Of a DNA stretch of 64,000 bases, positions 16,509 through 25,601 are shown in pieces (the stretch's first letter is position 1; each line of letters begins with the position of its first letter). The stretch is from assembly GCF_038007465.1 (NCBI RefSeq), contig NZ_JBBOXF010000001.1, forward strand, positions 2,801,001 to 2,865,000. The letters are read 5' to 3'. The stretch comes from Sporosarcina sp. FSL K6-1508. Lineage in GTDB: Bacteria > Bacillota > Bacilli > Bacillales_A > Planococcaceae. The notes beneath the pieces are model-generated. The model made no database searches, was not told the origin of the DNA, and saw only the letters and a program-made list of their open reading frames with translations. The position numbers and the translations under genes were made by a program.

Positions 16509-17807
16509 TTGATTTCAGTTATAACAGCATCATTGATATTCATAATCACACTTATTTTTGTTATTTGGCAGCCTAGAAATTTATCAATTGGTTGGTCTGC
16601 ATGTATTGGTGCAGTTGTCGCTTTGTTAGTCGGGGTAGTTAATTTTCAGGACGTTATCGATGTTACAGGGATTGTCTGGAATGCTACGCTTGCTTTCGTT
16701 GCCATCATTATTATCTCATTAATTTTAGACGAAATCGGATTCTTCGAGTGGTCTGCGTTACATATGGCGAGATTAGCTAAAGGTAGCGGTATTCGCATGT
16801 TTGTTTATGTCAGCATTCTTGGAGCGATAGTTGCTGCCTTGTTCGCAAACGATGGGGCTGCCCTTATACTAACGCCAATTGTGCTTGCAATGGTACGAAA
16901 TTTGAATTTCAATGAAAAAATGATTTTCCCATTTATTATTGCCAGTGGGTTTATTGCAGACACCACTTCATTACCACTGGTCGTGAGTAACTTAGTTAAT
17001 ATTGTTTCAGCAGACTTTTTCGATATCGGATTTGTTGAATATGCATCTAGAATGATTGTCCCAAATTTATTTGCATTAGTTGCGAGTATTTTAGTGTTGT
17101 TGTTATTCTTCCGTAAAAGTATTCCTAAAGACTATAAAGTCTCAGATTTAAAAGAACCGAAGGATGCTATCAAAGATATAAAGTTGTTTCGACTAGCTTG
17201 GGTGATATTAAGCGTATTACTTGTAGGGTATTTCTCTAGTGGTTTTACAGGATTGCCTGTATCTATTATTGCTGGACTTACGGCGATATTCTTTATGGCC
17301 ATGGCACAAAGAAGTCCAGCTGTTCACACGAAGCAAGTACTTAAAGGTGCACCTTGGTCCATCGTATTCTTCTCTGTTGGGATGTACGTTGTCGTCTACG
17401 GATTGCGTAATGTCGGTCTAACAGGCGTATTGGGTGATGTCATTCAATTGGCAGCCGATCAAGGACTCTTTGTAGCAACGATTTCGATGGGCTTTATTGC
17501 TGCGATATTGTCATCACTTATGAATAATATGCCTACGGTCATGATTAATGCGTTAGCTATATCAGAAACGACTACGACAGGTTCTATTCGCGAGGCTTTG
17601 ATTTATGCAAATATCATCGGGTCGGATCTGGGTCCTAAAATCACGCCAATCGGTTCTTTGGCCACTTTATTGTGGTTGCATGTACTGTCTCAAAAAGGTG
17701 TAAAAATCTCTTGGGGTAGCTATTTTAAAATTGGTATTATCTTAACAGTCCCTACACTCCTGATTACACTAATCGGACTGTATCTATGGCTGTCAATCAT
17801 ACAATAA
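16509..17807 (+). CDS. arsB: Arsenite efflux pump ArsB
   Basis: A 432-residue inner-membrane antiporter with about 12 hydrophobic segments; opening VITASLIFIITLIFVIWQPR and the segment FANDGAALILTPIVLAMVRN (about 113-132) are typical of the ArsB family. It exports arsenite alone or as the channel of an ArsAB ATPase; arsA in the same operon favours the latter. Start TTG 16509 follows AAGGAGG at good spacing. Confidence 0.96.
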   Translation: MISVITASLIFIITLIFVIWQPRNLSIGWSACIGAVVALLVGVVNFQDVIDVTGIVWNATLAFVAIIIISLILDEIGFFEWSALHMARLAKGSGIRMFVYVSILGAIVAALFANDGAALILTPIVLAMVRNLNFNEKMIFPFIIASGFIADTTSLPLVVSNLVNIVSADFFDIGFVEYASRMIVPNLFALVASILVLLLFFRKSIPKDYKVSDLKEPKDAIKDIKLFRLAWVILSVLLVGYFSSGFTGLPVSIIAGLTAIFFMAMAQRSPAVHTKQVLKGAPWSIVFFSVGMYVVVYGLRNVGLTGVLGDVIQLAADQGLFVATISMGFIAAILSSLMNNMPTVMINALAISETTTTGSIREALIYANIIGSDLGPKITPIGSLATLLWLHVLSQKGVKISWGSYFKIGIILTVPTLLITLIGLYLWLSIIQ

Positions 17808-17831
17808 ATCAAAAAAAAGGGGATTTTCATT

Positions 17832-18251
17832 ATGTCGAAAAAAACACTTTATTTCTTATGTACAGGTAACTCATGCCGTAGCCAAATGGCTGAAGGATGG
17901 GGCAAAAAGTATCTTGGTGAAGAATGGCAAGTTCTCAGTGCTGGAATTGAGGCTCATGGAGTTAATCCAAATGCTGTAAAAGCCATGAATGAGGCCGGCA
18001 TCGACATTTCGGATCAAACTTCGGATATTATTGATCCACAAATCTTAAATAATGCAGATTTTGTCGTCACTCTTTGTGGGGATGCTGCTGACAAGTGTCC
18101 GATGACACCACCCCATATCAAACGAGCTCATTGGGGATTTGATGATCCTGCAAAAGCAGAAGGAACAGATGAAGAAAAATGGATATTCTTCCAGCGTGTA
18201 CGCGATGAAATTGGTGCAAGGATTGCACATTTCTCTAAAACAGGTGAATAA
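17832..18251 (+). CDS. arsC: Thioredoxin-coupled arsenate reductase ArsC
   Basis: A 139-residue low-molecular-weight-phosphatase-fold reductase converting arsenate to arsenite for export. The P-loop CTGNSCRS gives nucleophile C10 and C15, and the relay cysteines are C82 and C89 (LCGDAADKC), exactly the S. aureus pI258/B. subtilis arrangement. It follows arsB by 24 bp. Complete. Confidence 0.97.
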   Translation: MSKKTLYFLCTGNSCRSQMAEGWGKKYLGEEWQVLSAGIEAHGVNPNAVKAMNEAGIDISDQTSDIIDPQILNNADFVVTLCGDAADKCPMTPPHIKRAHWGFDDPAKAEGTDEEKWIFFQRVRDEIGARIAHFSKTGE

Positions 18252-18255
18252 ATCA

Positions 18256-18288
18256 AAGAGGCCGTGGGTTCATATCCCGGCTTTCCTT
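18256..18288 (+). terminator. Weak hairpin between arsC and arsD
   Basis: An imperfect GC-rich stem (aggccgtggg...tcccggctt) lies in the 89-bp gap and may lower expression of arsDA or stabilise the arsRBC message. Confidence 0.4.
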
Positions 18289-18340
18289 TAATAAAATGAA
18301 TAAGGATATCATTATATAGTGATGAAGGGGATGTTTGATA

Positions 18341-18700
18341 ATGACAAAGGTTGAAATTTTCGATCCTGCAATGTGTTGTTCAACAGGGGTCTGCGGACCA
18401 GGTGTTGATCCAGAATTAACGCGTGTCGCATCCGCTGTATATTCACTTGAAAAAAAGAAGTTTGATATTACACGCTATAATCTTGGGAATGATCCGGGTG
18501 CATTTGTAGACAATGTAGTAGTAAATAAGGTGCTTCTTGAAAAAGGACCAGATGCTCTTCCTCTGATACTTGTTAATAATGAAATTGTTAAAGTGGGTGC
18601 CTATCCGACAAATGAAGAGTTAGCAGAATGGCTTGATATAAAGACAGCTGAACTTCAGGATAAACCACGTGTACGTGTTTCAGTCAAGTTTGATAAATAA
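18341..18700 (+). CDS. arsD: Arsenical metallochaperone/repressor ArsD
   Basis: A 119-residue ArsD that passes As(III) to the ArsA ATPase. The metal site reads MCCSTGVCGPGVD (vicinal Cys pair plus a third Cys), matching C12-C13-C18 of known ArsD. AAGGGG upstream supports ATG 18341 over the in-frame TTG at 18335. arsA begins 12 bp downstream with its own GGAGGA, as in classical arsDA pairs. Confidence 0.95.
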   Translation: MTKVEIFDPAMCCSTGVCGPGVDPELTRVASAVYSLEKKKFDITRYNLGNDPGAFVDNVVVNKVLLEKGPDALPLILVNNEIVKVGAYPTNEELAEWLDIKTAELQDKPRVRVSVKFDK

Positions 18701-18712
18701 GGAGGAATAACC

Positions 18713-20488
18713 ATGTATCCATTATTCAATCCTGACAAAACCGTCCTAACTCCATTTTTGTTTTTTACCGGAAAAGGTGGTGTCGGTAAAACATCTACAG
18801 CGTGTGCGACAGCAGTGACACTCGCCGACCAGGGGAAGAAAGTACTTTTAGTAAGTACCGATCCTGCTTCAAATTTACAGGATGTCCTCGATGTAGAATT
18901 GACGAATGACCCAGTAGCTATTCCGAGTGTAAACAATTTATTTGCTTGCAATATAGACCCAGAAGCATCTGCGAAAACATATCGAGAAAAAGTTGTCGGT
19001 CCTTATCGAGGTAAGTTGCCAGATTCTGTTCTCTCAACGATGGAAGAACAGCTGTCTGGTGCTTGCACAGTTGAAATTGCTGCATTTGATGAATTTTCTC
19101 ATCTGTTATCCGATGAAGATGTGTTAAATCAATATGATCACATATTATTTGACACTGCTCCCACCGGGCACACACTGCGTCTGTTACAATTACCAACTGC
19201 GTGGACCGGGTTTTTAGAAGAAAGTACACACGGTGCTTCCTGCCTGGGTCCGCTATCAGGCCTTGGAGAGAAAAAAGAGTTGTATGCGAAGGCTGTTGAG
19301 TCTCTTTCTAATCCAGAAAAAACGACTCTGATTTTGGTTTCGCGACCGGATGTATCTTCTTTACTTGAAGCGAATCGGGCTTCTTCGGAGCTTAAAGATA
19401 TCGGCATTAAAAATCAGATACTAATCATTAATGGGCTTCTTCAGGCACATCATCCCGAAGACGATGTGTCAACCGCGTTTTATGAGCGACAGCGCCGTGC
19501 ACTGAAAGAAACGCCCGAAGGATTAAAACAGGTTGTGACGTTCTCCCTTCCATTCGTTTCTTATTCACTAACCGGAGTTGATAACCTCCGGCACTTATTT
19601 AGCTCTTACACTATTACCGTGTTTGAAGAAGACAATCTAAGCAAAGAAACACTTCACCTTCCGGGCTTAAACAAAGTAATCGATGATTTTTCATCGAAAA
19701 ACATACGTGTTATCTTCACAATGGGTAAAGGTGGGGTTGGCAAAACATCGATTGCATCTGCAATTGCGGTCGGCCTCTCTGAGAAAGGTCATCGCGTTCA
19801 TTTGACTACAACAGACCCAGCAGCCCATATTGCGTATACTTTTGAAGGTAGTGTTTTGAGAGATAATTTGACAATTAGTAGCATTAATCCGGAAATTGAA
19901 GTCAAAAAGTACCAACAGGAAGTGCTTTCGATTGCAGGAGAAGGGTTGGACGAAGAAGGGCTTGCGTATTTGAAAGAAGATCTAGAATCGCCATGTACAG
20001 AAGAAATTGCTTTGTTCAGAGCATTTGCGGATATAGTTGAGAGGTCGGAAAATGAAATCGTTGTTATTGATACAGCACCGACCGGACACACTTTGTTATT
20101 GCTTGATTCAACGGAAGCATATCATAAGGAAATGAGCCGTTCGACTGGTGATATACCAGAAAGTGTGAAGAAGCTTCTTCCGCGATTGCGAAATTCGGAA
20201 GAAACCGGTGTGGTCATTGTGACATTGGCGGAAGCAACACCGGTTTTAGAAGCCGCACGATTGCAGGAAGACCTCATACGTGCACAGATTGACCCGAAGT
20301 GGTGGGTCATTAATCAAAGCCTGTACGCAACGGATACAACTGATTCTATCTTACAAGGGCGTGCACTCTCTGAATTAGAGTGGATAAAAAAAGTGAAAGA
20401 AGAATTAGCACCGCAATGTGCTGTAATCCCATGGTTGCATAAAGAGAAGATTGGTTACGAAAGCTTGAAGGAATTTATTAATGCTTAA
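18713..20488 (+). CDS. arsA: Arsenite-transporting ATPase ArsA
   Basis: A 591-residue two-domain ATPase that energises ArsB. Each half has a GKGGVGKTS P-loop (about residues 20-28 and 338-346) and a DTAPTGHTLRLL/DTAPTGHTLLLL signature. Regulatory cysteines are kept in the contexts SGACTVEIAAF, GASCLGPLSGL and ESPCTEEIALF. Full length, no frameshift. Gene order arsD-arsA is standard. Confidence 0.97.
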   Translation: MYPLFNPDKTVLTPFLFFTGKGGVGKTSTACATAVTLADQGKKVLLVSTDPASNLQDVLDVELTNDPVAIPSVNNLFACNIDPEASAKTYREKVVGPYRGKLPDSVLSTMEEQLSGACTVEIAAFDEFSHLLSDEDVLNQYDHILFDTAPTGHTLRLLQLPTAWTGFLEESTHGASCLGPLSGLGEKKELYAKAVESLSNPEKTTLILVSRPDVSSLLEANRASSELKDIGIKNQILIINGLLQAHHPEDDVSTAFYERQRRALKETPEGLKQVVTFSLPFVSYSLTGVDNLRHLFSSYTITVFEEDNLSKETLHLPGLNKVIDDFSSKNIRVIFTMGKGGVGKTSIASAIAVGLSEKGHRVHLTTTDPAAHIAYTFEGSVLRDNLTISSINPEIEVKKYQQEVLSIAGEGLDEEGLAYLKEDLESPCTEEIALFRAFADIVERSENEIVVIDTAPTGHTLLLLDSTEAYHKEMSRSTGDIPESVKKLLPRLRNSEETGVVIVTLAEATPVLEAARLQEDLIRAQIDPKWWVINQSLYATDTTDSILQGRALSELEWIKKVKEELAPQCAVIPWLHKEKIGYESLKEFINA

Positions 20489-20561
20489 AAATGCCACAAA
20501 TTTAATGTGCGGTCTGAAACGAAATGTACAGCTAACGCATAAAAACTAAGGAGAGAAAATA

Positions 20562-20843
20562 ATGAACATTACAAATGAAGCCAAGCAGTATATTCAATCA
20601 CTTTTGAAAGAACAGCAAGCTAAAGGACTCCGGGTCTATGCTATTGAAGGTGGTTGTTGTGGACCGCAAATAGGTTTATCTCTTGATATGCCAGAGGAGT
20701 CAGATACGATTTCTGTCATTAATGATATCCAAGTTGCAGTGGCTACAAAAGCTGAAGAATTCGTAAACAGTTTGACGTTGGACTATGAAACTGAGGGTGA
20801 GCAATCCGGACTCTTCATGGTTGGTGCGCCGAATAATTGTTAA
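20562..20843 (+). CDS. HesB/IscA-like protein of ars operon
   Basis: A 93-residue protein of the HesB-like (A-type iron-sulfur carrier-related) fold. The motif GGCCGPQIGLSLD (about 31-43) matches the HesB-like group in which the first Cys is sometimes selenocysteine; a terminal Cys (APNNC) completes a possible metal site. It begins 73 bp after arsA with GGAGAG before ATG. The role in arsenic resistance is unproven; binding of As(III) or repair of iron-sulfur sites is inference. Confidence 0.8.
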   Translation: MNITNEAKQYIQSLLKEQQAKGLRVYAIEGGCCGPQIGLSLDMPEESDTISVINDIQVAVATKAEEFVNSLTLDYETEGEQSGLFMVGAPNNC

Positions 20844-20876
20844 AACAAAAAAAGGCCAACTAGAGTTTTTCTATTA

Positions 20877-20937
20877 AGTGAAAGGTGCTAGGTTTGGAAA
20901 CAATTCGGAGTCCTGTCCTAGCCTGGCACCTTTCACT
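20877..20937. terminator. Long hairpin ending the arsRBCDA-hesB unit
   Basis: agtgaaaggtgctagg (20877-20892) pairs with cctggcacctttcact (20922-20937), 16 bp with one G-U pair. It ends the operon or is one of the GGTGCC-type REP-like repeats seen in Bacillales. Confidence 0.6.
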
Positions 20938-21077
20938 ATTCTCTTACTAGCAACTCAAATGGATCAACAATATTTTTGAACAAACATAAGATGTACTAGG
21001 GAAGCAAAACTCAGTTTGGTCAGAATGTTAGAGCTAATTAGTTGACGTTACCCTTGTTTCAATTTAATATAAGTCAT

Positions 21078-21093
21078 ATCAAGAAAAGTTGAT
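21078..21093. promoter_or_regulatory. ATCAA-N6-TTGAT dyad upstream of second arsR
   Basis: atcaa-gaaaag-ttgat lies 17 bp before the ATG of the second arsR. An identical-form dyad precedes the flavoprotein gene, so it is a likely ArsR operator. Confidence 0.6.
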
Positions 21094-21109
21094 GCGAAGG
21101 AGAGTCATT

Positions 21110-21418
21110 ATGATAAAACCACTGGATGTTTGCGATACAACTTTACTTGACTATGAGAAGAAATTTAAAGCTCTGTCTGATCACAACAGACTCTATATAA
21201 TGCGCATCTTATCAAAAGAAGGAAAAACGTGCGTTTGCGACTTGAGTGAACTACTCGAATTGACACAATCTAAATTATCTTATCATTTAAAAATTCTATT
21301 AGATGTTAACTTTATTTCTGTTGAGAAAGAAGGGAAGTGGAATTATTATTCAGCTAACCCCAATGAAATAAAGAAAATTGTATCTCCGGATCTTTGTTGT
21401 CTATTCTATCCTGAATAA
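21110..21418 (+). CDS. arsR: Second arsenic-type ArsR repressor
   Basis: A 102-residue ArsR: FKALSDHNRLYIMRILSKEG, then CxC site KTCVCDLSEL on the DNA-binding helix and SKLSYHLKILLDVNFISVEK. A C-terminal CC pair (PDLCCLF) is present. GAAGGAG upstream fixes ATG 21110. It is not close in sequence to the first arsR, so it was probably acquired separately, with the downstream flavoprotein as its target gene. Confidence 0.93.
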   Translation: MIKPLDVCDTTLLDYEKKFKALSDHNRLYIMRILSKEGKTCVCDLSELLELTQSKLSYHLKILLDVNFISVEKEGKWNYYSANPNEIKKIVSPDLCCLFYPE

Positions 21419-21435
21419 GTTTTTTTGAGCTTCAC

Positions 21436-21451
21436 ATCAAAAAAAATTGAT
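21436..21451. promoter_or_regulatory. ATCAA-N6-TTGAT dyad upstream of flavoprotein
   Basis: atcaa-aaaaaa-ttgat, extended by one base pair per side (21434-21453 as acatcaa/ttgatgt). Same form as the dyad before the second arsR; located 160 bp before the flavoprotein start. Confidence 0.55.
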
Positions 21452-21610
21452 GTATAAGTCGATTGATCAAATCTTATCATACTCGGTGCACAGGGTAGCT
21501 ACTATAGAAAATAGATCGGAATTTGTAATCATTTTTAAGACTATAGCAATTCATTTTAGTGCAAAGTCGAAATATTATCGACTCGTTTTTAACCTAAAGG
21601 AGGAATTAAC

Positions 21611-22981
21611 ATGAAAAATCAAACTGCATGTTGCTCAACTGATAACTTCCCTGTTCAAATAAAAAGTAAGAAAAAAGAGTTCCCTTCACTACCGGTTGCT
21701 GTCATTGGAGCTGGACCAATCGGATTAGCAGCCGCTGCGCGCCTAGCCAAGGCTGGAGAGAAATTCATAGTTTTAGAAGCTGGGCCGAGCGTAGGGCATC
21801 ATGTCCTACAGTGGGGCCACGTTCATTTGTTTTCGCCTTGGCAATATAATATTGATAAGGCAGCCAGAGAGCTCCTTGAAAAGCAAGGGTGGGATGCACC
21901 CTTCAATGATGAGCTACCAACTGGCAAAGAGTTGGTGGAGAATTACCTACTAAAAGTAGCTGAATTACCACAAATAAAACCTTCAATCCAGCTAAATACA
22001 AAGGTGATTTCCGTAGGTAAAAAAGGGCTTGATAAGATGAAATCAGCCAATAGGGAGAACGTTCCTTTTGTATTATATGTTGATAATCAAGGGATAACAG
22101 AGCAGATTGAAGCGAAAGCGGTCATTGATGCAACGGGAACATGGGGGCAACCGAATTCCATGAATTCTGCTGGTGTCTGGACAGAAGAAGAAAAAGCCCT
22201 TGAAAACCAGATATTTTATGGTATTCCAAACATGAACGGCAAAGAGCGTGAAAGATTCATCGGAAAACGAGTAGCCGTCATCGGTGGTGGTCATTCAGCA
22301 ATCAATACGATTCTGGAACTTTCCGAGCTGAATGAAAAACGTTCAGATCTAAAAATCACGTGGATTCTTCGTAAAAAAAATGTGGAAGAAGCATACGGTG
22401 GCGAAGAGAAAGATGCACTGCAGGCACGTGGTGAACTTGGAACAAGGATTCATCAATTGGTGAATTCAGGCCAGGTTCAGGTGTACACGCCTTATAGAAT
22501 ATACAATGTAGAGAAAAATGAGGGGTCATTAAAGCTGAATGGAGAATTAGAAGGGGAAAGCTTTTCGATTGAAGGACTGGATGAGCTGATCGTCAACACG
22601 GGTAACCGGCCAGAATTTTCTTACTTAAGTGAAGTAAGACTAAATATTGATGCAGCAACAGAGAGTGTTGCTGCACTTGCACCACTAATTGATCCGAACC
22701 TTCACAGCTGCGGTACTGTCCGTCCGCATGGCGAAGAGGAGTTGAGACAACCGGAGAAAAACTTTTACATCGTTGGTATGAAGAGCTATGGACGCGCTCC
22801 TACCTTCCTAATGGCGACGGGGTATGAACAAGTGCGCTCAGTTGTGGCCTATTTGACAGGTGATTTCGAATCTGCGAAGAACGTGGAACTGGACTTGCCG
22901 GAAACCGGGGTGTGCAGCGTAAACCTTGCATCGAAAAAAAAAGATGAGTCTAGCTGCAACGCCACAACCGGCAGCTGTTAA
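21611..22981 (+). CDS. FAD/NAD(P)-dependent oxidoreductase of ars cluster
   Basis: A 456-residue flavoprotein with an N-terminal FAD site (VAVIGAGPIGLAAAARLAKA, about 29-48) and a second dinucleotide site (RVAVIGGGHSAINTILEL, about 218-235), as in flavin monooxygenase-like or thioredoxin-reductase-like enzymes. Both ends are Cys-rich: ACCSTDN near residue 7 and a tail with CSVN...CNATTGSC. Such flavoproteins recur in bacterial ars clusters but the substrate is not established; oxidation or thiolation of an arsenical is inference. A 23-bp-long terminator follows downstream. Confidence 0.85.
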   Translation: MKNQTACCSTDNFPVQIKSKKKEFPSLPVAVIGAGPIGLAAAARLAKAGEKFIVLEAGPSVGHHVLQWGHVHLFSPWQYNIDKAARELLEKQGWDAPFNDELPTGKELVENYLLKVAELPQIKPSIQLNTKVISVGKKGLDKMKSANRENVPFVLYVDNQGITEQIEAKAVIDATGTWGQPNSMNSAGVWTEEEKALENQIFYGIPNMNGKERERFIGKRVAVIGGGHSAINTILELSELNEKRSDLKITWILRKKNVEEAYGGEEKDALQARGELGTRIHQLVNSGQVQVYTPYRIYNVEKNEGSLKLNGELEGESFSIEGLDELIVNTGNRPEFSYLSEVRLNIDAATESVAALAPLIDPNLHSCGTVRPHGEEELRQPEKNFYIVGMKSYGRAPTFLMATGYEQVRSVVAYLTGDFESAKNVELDLPETGVCSVNLASKKKDESSCNATTGSC

Positions 22982-23025
22982 AGGAGAAGTGTACTTTTAT
23001 GAACTACTCATGCTTAGTGTGCTTA

Positions 23026-23052
23026 AAAAACTTCCGAATCTAACACAATACA
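23026..23052. repeat. Dispersed repeat copy 1 (CCGAATCTAACACAATA)
   Basis: Shares the core gaatctaacacaata and the preceding run of A with copies at 26233-26276 and 36280-36324. It lies just past the ars flavoprotein, between the ars and mer modules. Confidence 0.65.
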
Positions 23053-23071
23053 AGTTCGCAAGATATTCAAT

Positions 23072-23100
23072 AAAAAGCTGCCTTTACATGGCAGCTTTTT
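23072..23100 (+). terminator. Terminator after ars flavoprotein
   Basis: aaaaagctgcc pairs perfectly with ggcagcttttt across a 7-base loop, with a T-rich tail. It closes the ars block; the rest of the 22982-23282 gap holds repeat copy 1 and the mer promoter. Confidence 0.8.
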
Positions 23101-23232
23101 ATTATTAAATACTTCCGTAAATTGGTGTTATGTTAACCTGATGTGTATAGACTATACAATCACGTTCCGAGAGGGAATGGGCAGTTTAGTTACAAAAAGT
23201 AAATCGACAATATATAGTAACTAATACTTCCC

Positions 23233-23264
23233 TTGACCCTGTACTATGGTACAGGGTTTATACT
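23233..23264 (+). promoter_or_regulatory. MerR-type promoter/operator of mer operon
   Basis: TTGACC (23233-23238) and TATACT (23259-23264) are separated by 20 bp, the overlong spacer typical of MerR-activated promoters. The spacer holds the dyad accctgtac (23236-23244) and gtacagggt (23249-23257). MerR bound here untwists the promoter on binding Hg(II). Confidence 0.9.
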
Positions 23265-23282
23265 TTATCTGAGGTGAGATAA

Positions 23283-23681
23283 ATGCAATTTCGTATTGGA
23301 GAACTGGCTGAGAAGTGCAGCGTTAATAAAGAGACTATTCGATATTATGAACGTATAGGCTTAATTCCAGAACCTGATCGTACGGAATCAGGATACCGCA
23401 TGTATTCACAACAAATTATCGATCGATTGAATTTCATAAAAAGGATGCAGGAACTAGGCTTTACATTAAATGAAATTGACAAATTACTAGGAGTCGTCGA
23501 TCGCGATGAAACAAAGTGCCGTGATATGTATGATTTCACTGTTCTCAAGATAGAGGACATCCAACGTAAAATTGAAGATCTCAAAAGAATTGAAAAAATG
23601 TTGACAGACCTTAAAGAAAGATGTCCCGAAAACAAAGACATTTACGAATGCCCCATTATTGAAACATTGATGAATAAATAA
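23283..23681 (+). CDS. merR: Mercury-responsive regulator MerR
   Basis: A 132-residue MerR with the N-terminal HTH (IGELAEKCSVNKETIRYYER) and the long dimerisation helix. The three mercury ligands fall at C79, C114 and C123, the exact positions of Bacillus RC607 MerR. It is transcribed together with merA from the overlapping operator-promoter, the Gram-positive layout. merA follows after 55 bp. Confidence 0.97.
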   Translation: MQFRIGELAEKCSVNKETIRYYERIGLIPEPDRTESGYRMYSQQIIDRLNFIKRMQELGFTLNEIDKLLGVVDRDETKCRDMYDFTVLKIEDIQRKIEDLKRIEKMLTDLKERCPENKDIYECPIIETLMNK

Positions 23682-23736
23682 AGATGATAAAAAAACGGAT
23701 TTTGGGCTTGGAGTCGAGTAAAAGGAGGGAATTACC

Positions 23737-25377
23737 ATGAAAAAATATCGATTAAACGTTCAAGGAATGACTTGTACGGGGTGTGAAGAGCATGTAACTG
23801 TTGCTCTTGAAAACATGGGTGCAAAAGGGATTGAAGTGGATTTTCGTCGCGAAGAAGCTGTATTTGAGCTTCCGAATGACGTGGAGGTGGAAAGAGCGAA
23901 AAAGGCGATTTCTGAAGCCAAATACCAGCCAGGAGAAACAGAAGAAGTACAACAGCAAGAAACGGTGCAACTTGGCGATGAAGGCGATTATGACTACATC
24001 ATCATTGGTTCTGGTGGGGCATCCTTTTCATCTGCCATTGAAGCCGCGAAATACGGAGCGAAAGTCGCAATCATCGAACGTGGCACAGTGGGTGGAACAT
24101 GCGTGAACATCGGCTGTGTTCCTTCAAAGACACTGTTAAGAGCTGGCGAAATCAATCGTATAGCAAAAAACAATCCATTTGTGGGATTGCACACGTCAGC
24201 AGGCAATGTGGATTTGGCACCATTGATTAAGCAGAAAAACGATTTGGTGACGGATCTTCGAAACTCGAAATATGTTGATTTAATTGATGACTACGGCTTT
24301 GAATTAATAAAAGGTGAAGCGAAATTCGTGGATGAAAAAACCGTCGAAGTGAATGGCATGCAGTTATCAGCCAAACGATTTTTAATCGCGACAGGTGCTT
24401 CACCAGCTGTACCAAAGATTCCTGGATTAGAAGAGGTAAATTATTTAACAAGTACAACATTACTTGAATTAAAACCGGTTCCAAAGCGTCTTACAGTCAT
24501 CGGTTCTGGATATATCGGTATGGAATTGGGACAACTATTCCATCATTTGGGTTCAGAAGTAACGTTGATGCAAAGAAGTCCACGACTGTTAAAGGAATAC
24601 GATCCTGAAGTTTCAGAAGCGATCACACAAGCATTAACAGAACAAGGGATTAATTTAGTAACAGGAGCATCCTTTGAACGAATCGAACAAGACGGAGACG
24701 TTAAAAAGGTTCATGTTGAAGTCAATGGCAAGAAGCGAATCATTGAAGCAGATCAATTACTAGTTGCCACTGGAAGAACACCAAATACGACGACTTTGAA
24801 TTTAGAGGTAGCAGGTGTTGAAGTAGGCTCCCGTGGTGAAATTATGATCGATGAGTATTCAAAAACAACGAATTCACGCATCTATGCAGCAGGAGACGTG
24901 ACGCTTGGTCCTCAATTTGTATATGTGGCAGCTTATCAAGGTGGAATTGCAGCAGGAAATGCCATCGGAGGACTAAATAAAAAGCTGAATTTAGAAGTGG
25001 TTCCAGGGGTTACGTTTACAGCCCCAGCGATTGCAACCGTTGGTTTAACGGAGCAACAGGCAAAAGAAAAAGGCTATGAAGTGAAAACATCCGTCTTGCC
25101 TTTAGATGCCGTTCCGAGAGCCTTGGTTAATCGAGAAACAACAGGTGTTTTTAAATTAGTGGCAGACGCTAAAACAATGAAGATATTAGGAACTCATGTG
25201 GTAGCCGAAAATGCAGGAGAAGTAATTTATGCGGCAACACTGGCTGTCAAATTCGGTTTGACCGTAGAGGATCTTCGCGAAACACTTACACCATATTTGA
25301 CAATGGCAGAAGGATTGAAGCTGGCTGCCCTGACGTTTGATAAAGATGTATCTAAACTTTCGTGTTGTGCAGGTTAA
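23737..25377 (+). CDS. merA: Mercuric reductase MerA
   Basis: Cytosolic NADPH-dependent flavoenzyme reducing Hg(II) to volatile Hg(0). The 546-residue protein has one N-terminal heavy-metal domain (MTCTGC, C13 and C16), FAD site IIIGSGGASFSSA (88-100), redox-active GTCVNIGCVPSK (C122, C127), an NADPH fold (VIGSGYIGMELGQLFHHLGS) and the C-terminal Cys pair (LSCCAG, C543-C544). RC607 MerA has two heavy-metal domains, so this is the one-domain form. No mercury transporter or merB lies in the operon. Confidence 0.98.
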   Translation: MKKYRLNVQGMTCTGCEEHVTVALENMGAKGIEVDFRREEAVFELPNDVEVERAKKAISEAKYQPGETEEVQQQETVQLGDEGDYDYIIIGSGGASFSSAIEAAKYGAKVAIIERGTVGGTCVNIGCVPSKTLLRAGEINRIAKNNPFVGLHTSAGNVDLAPLIKQKNDLVTDLRNSKYVDLIDDYGFELIKGEAKFVDEKTVEVNGMQLSAKRFLIATGASPAVPKIPGLEEVNYLTSTTLLELKPVPKRLTVIGSGYIGMELGQLFHHLGSEVTLMQRSPRLLKEYDPEVSEAITQALTEQGINLVTGASFERIEQDGDVKKVHVEVNGKKRIIEADQLLVATGRTPNTTTLNLEVAGVEVGSRGEIMIDEYSKTTNSRIYAAGDVTLGPQFVYVAAYQGGIAAGNAIGGLNKKLNLEVVPGVTFTAPAIATVGLTEQQAKEKGYEVKTSVLPLDAVPRALVNRETTGVFKLVADAKTMKILGTHVVAENAGEVIYAATLAVKFGLTVEDLRETLTPYLTMAEGLKLAALTFDKDVSKLSCCAG

Positions 25378-25388
25378 AGCTCCTTATG

Positions 25389-25420
25389 AAACCGATGGCG
25401 TTGTCGCCTTCGGTTTTTTT
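25389..25420 (+). terminator. Terminator of mer operon
   Basis: aaaccgatggcg and cgccttcggttt form a stem with one mismatch around TTGT, followed by seven T. Confidence 0.85.
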
Positions 25421-25531
25421 GTGAATTCAAAAAAGGATTCCTTGAACGGCGTGAACCGTCACGGGATCCTCCTATTCCTATTTATCTAGAAAAAAGGGGA
25501 AACATTTGGTTTCCAAAACCGGGAGAAAATC

Positions 25532-25601
25532 GGTTTTCAAAAGGTTCAAATTCGAATTCAAAAGGGAAAAATGGGTTTTCGAAAGGTTCAAATTCGAGTT
25601 C
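25532..25601 (+). repeat. 42-bp tandem direct repeat
   Basis: A 28-base block beginning ggttttc occurs at 25532-25559 and 25574-25601 with two differences; the period is 42 bp (14 codons). Translated it gives VF(K/E)RFKFEF twice. A partial third copy precedes it. It replaces the 5' part of the solute-binding gene relic that follows. Confidence 0.6.
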
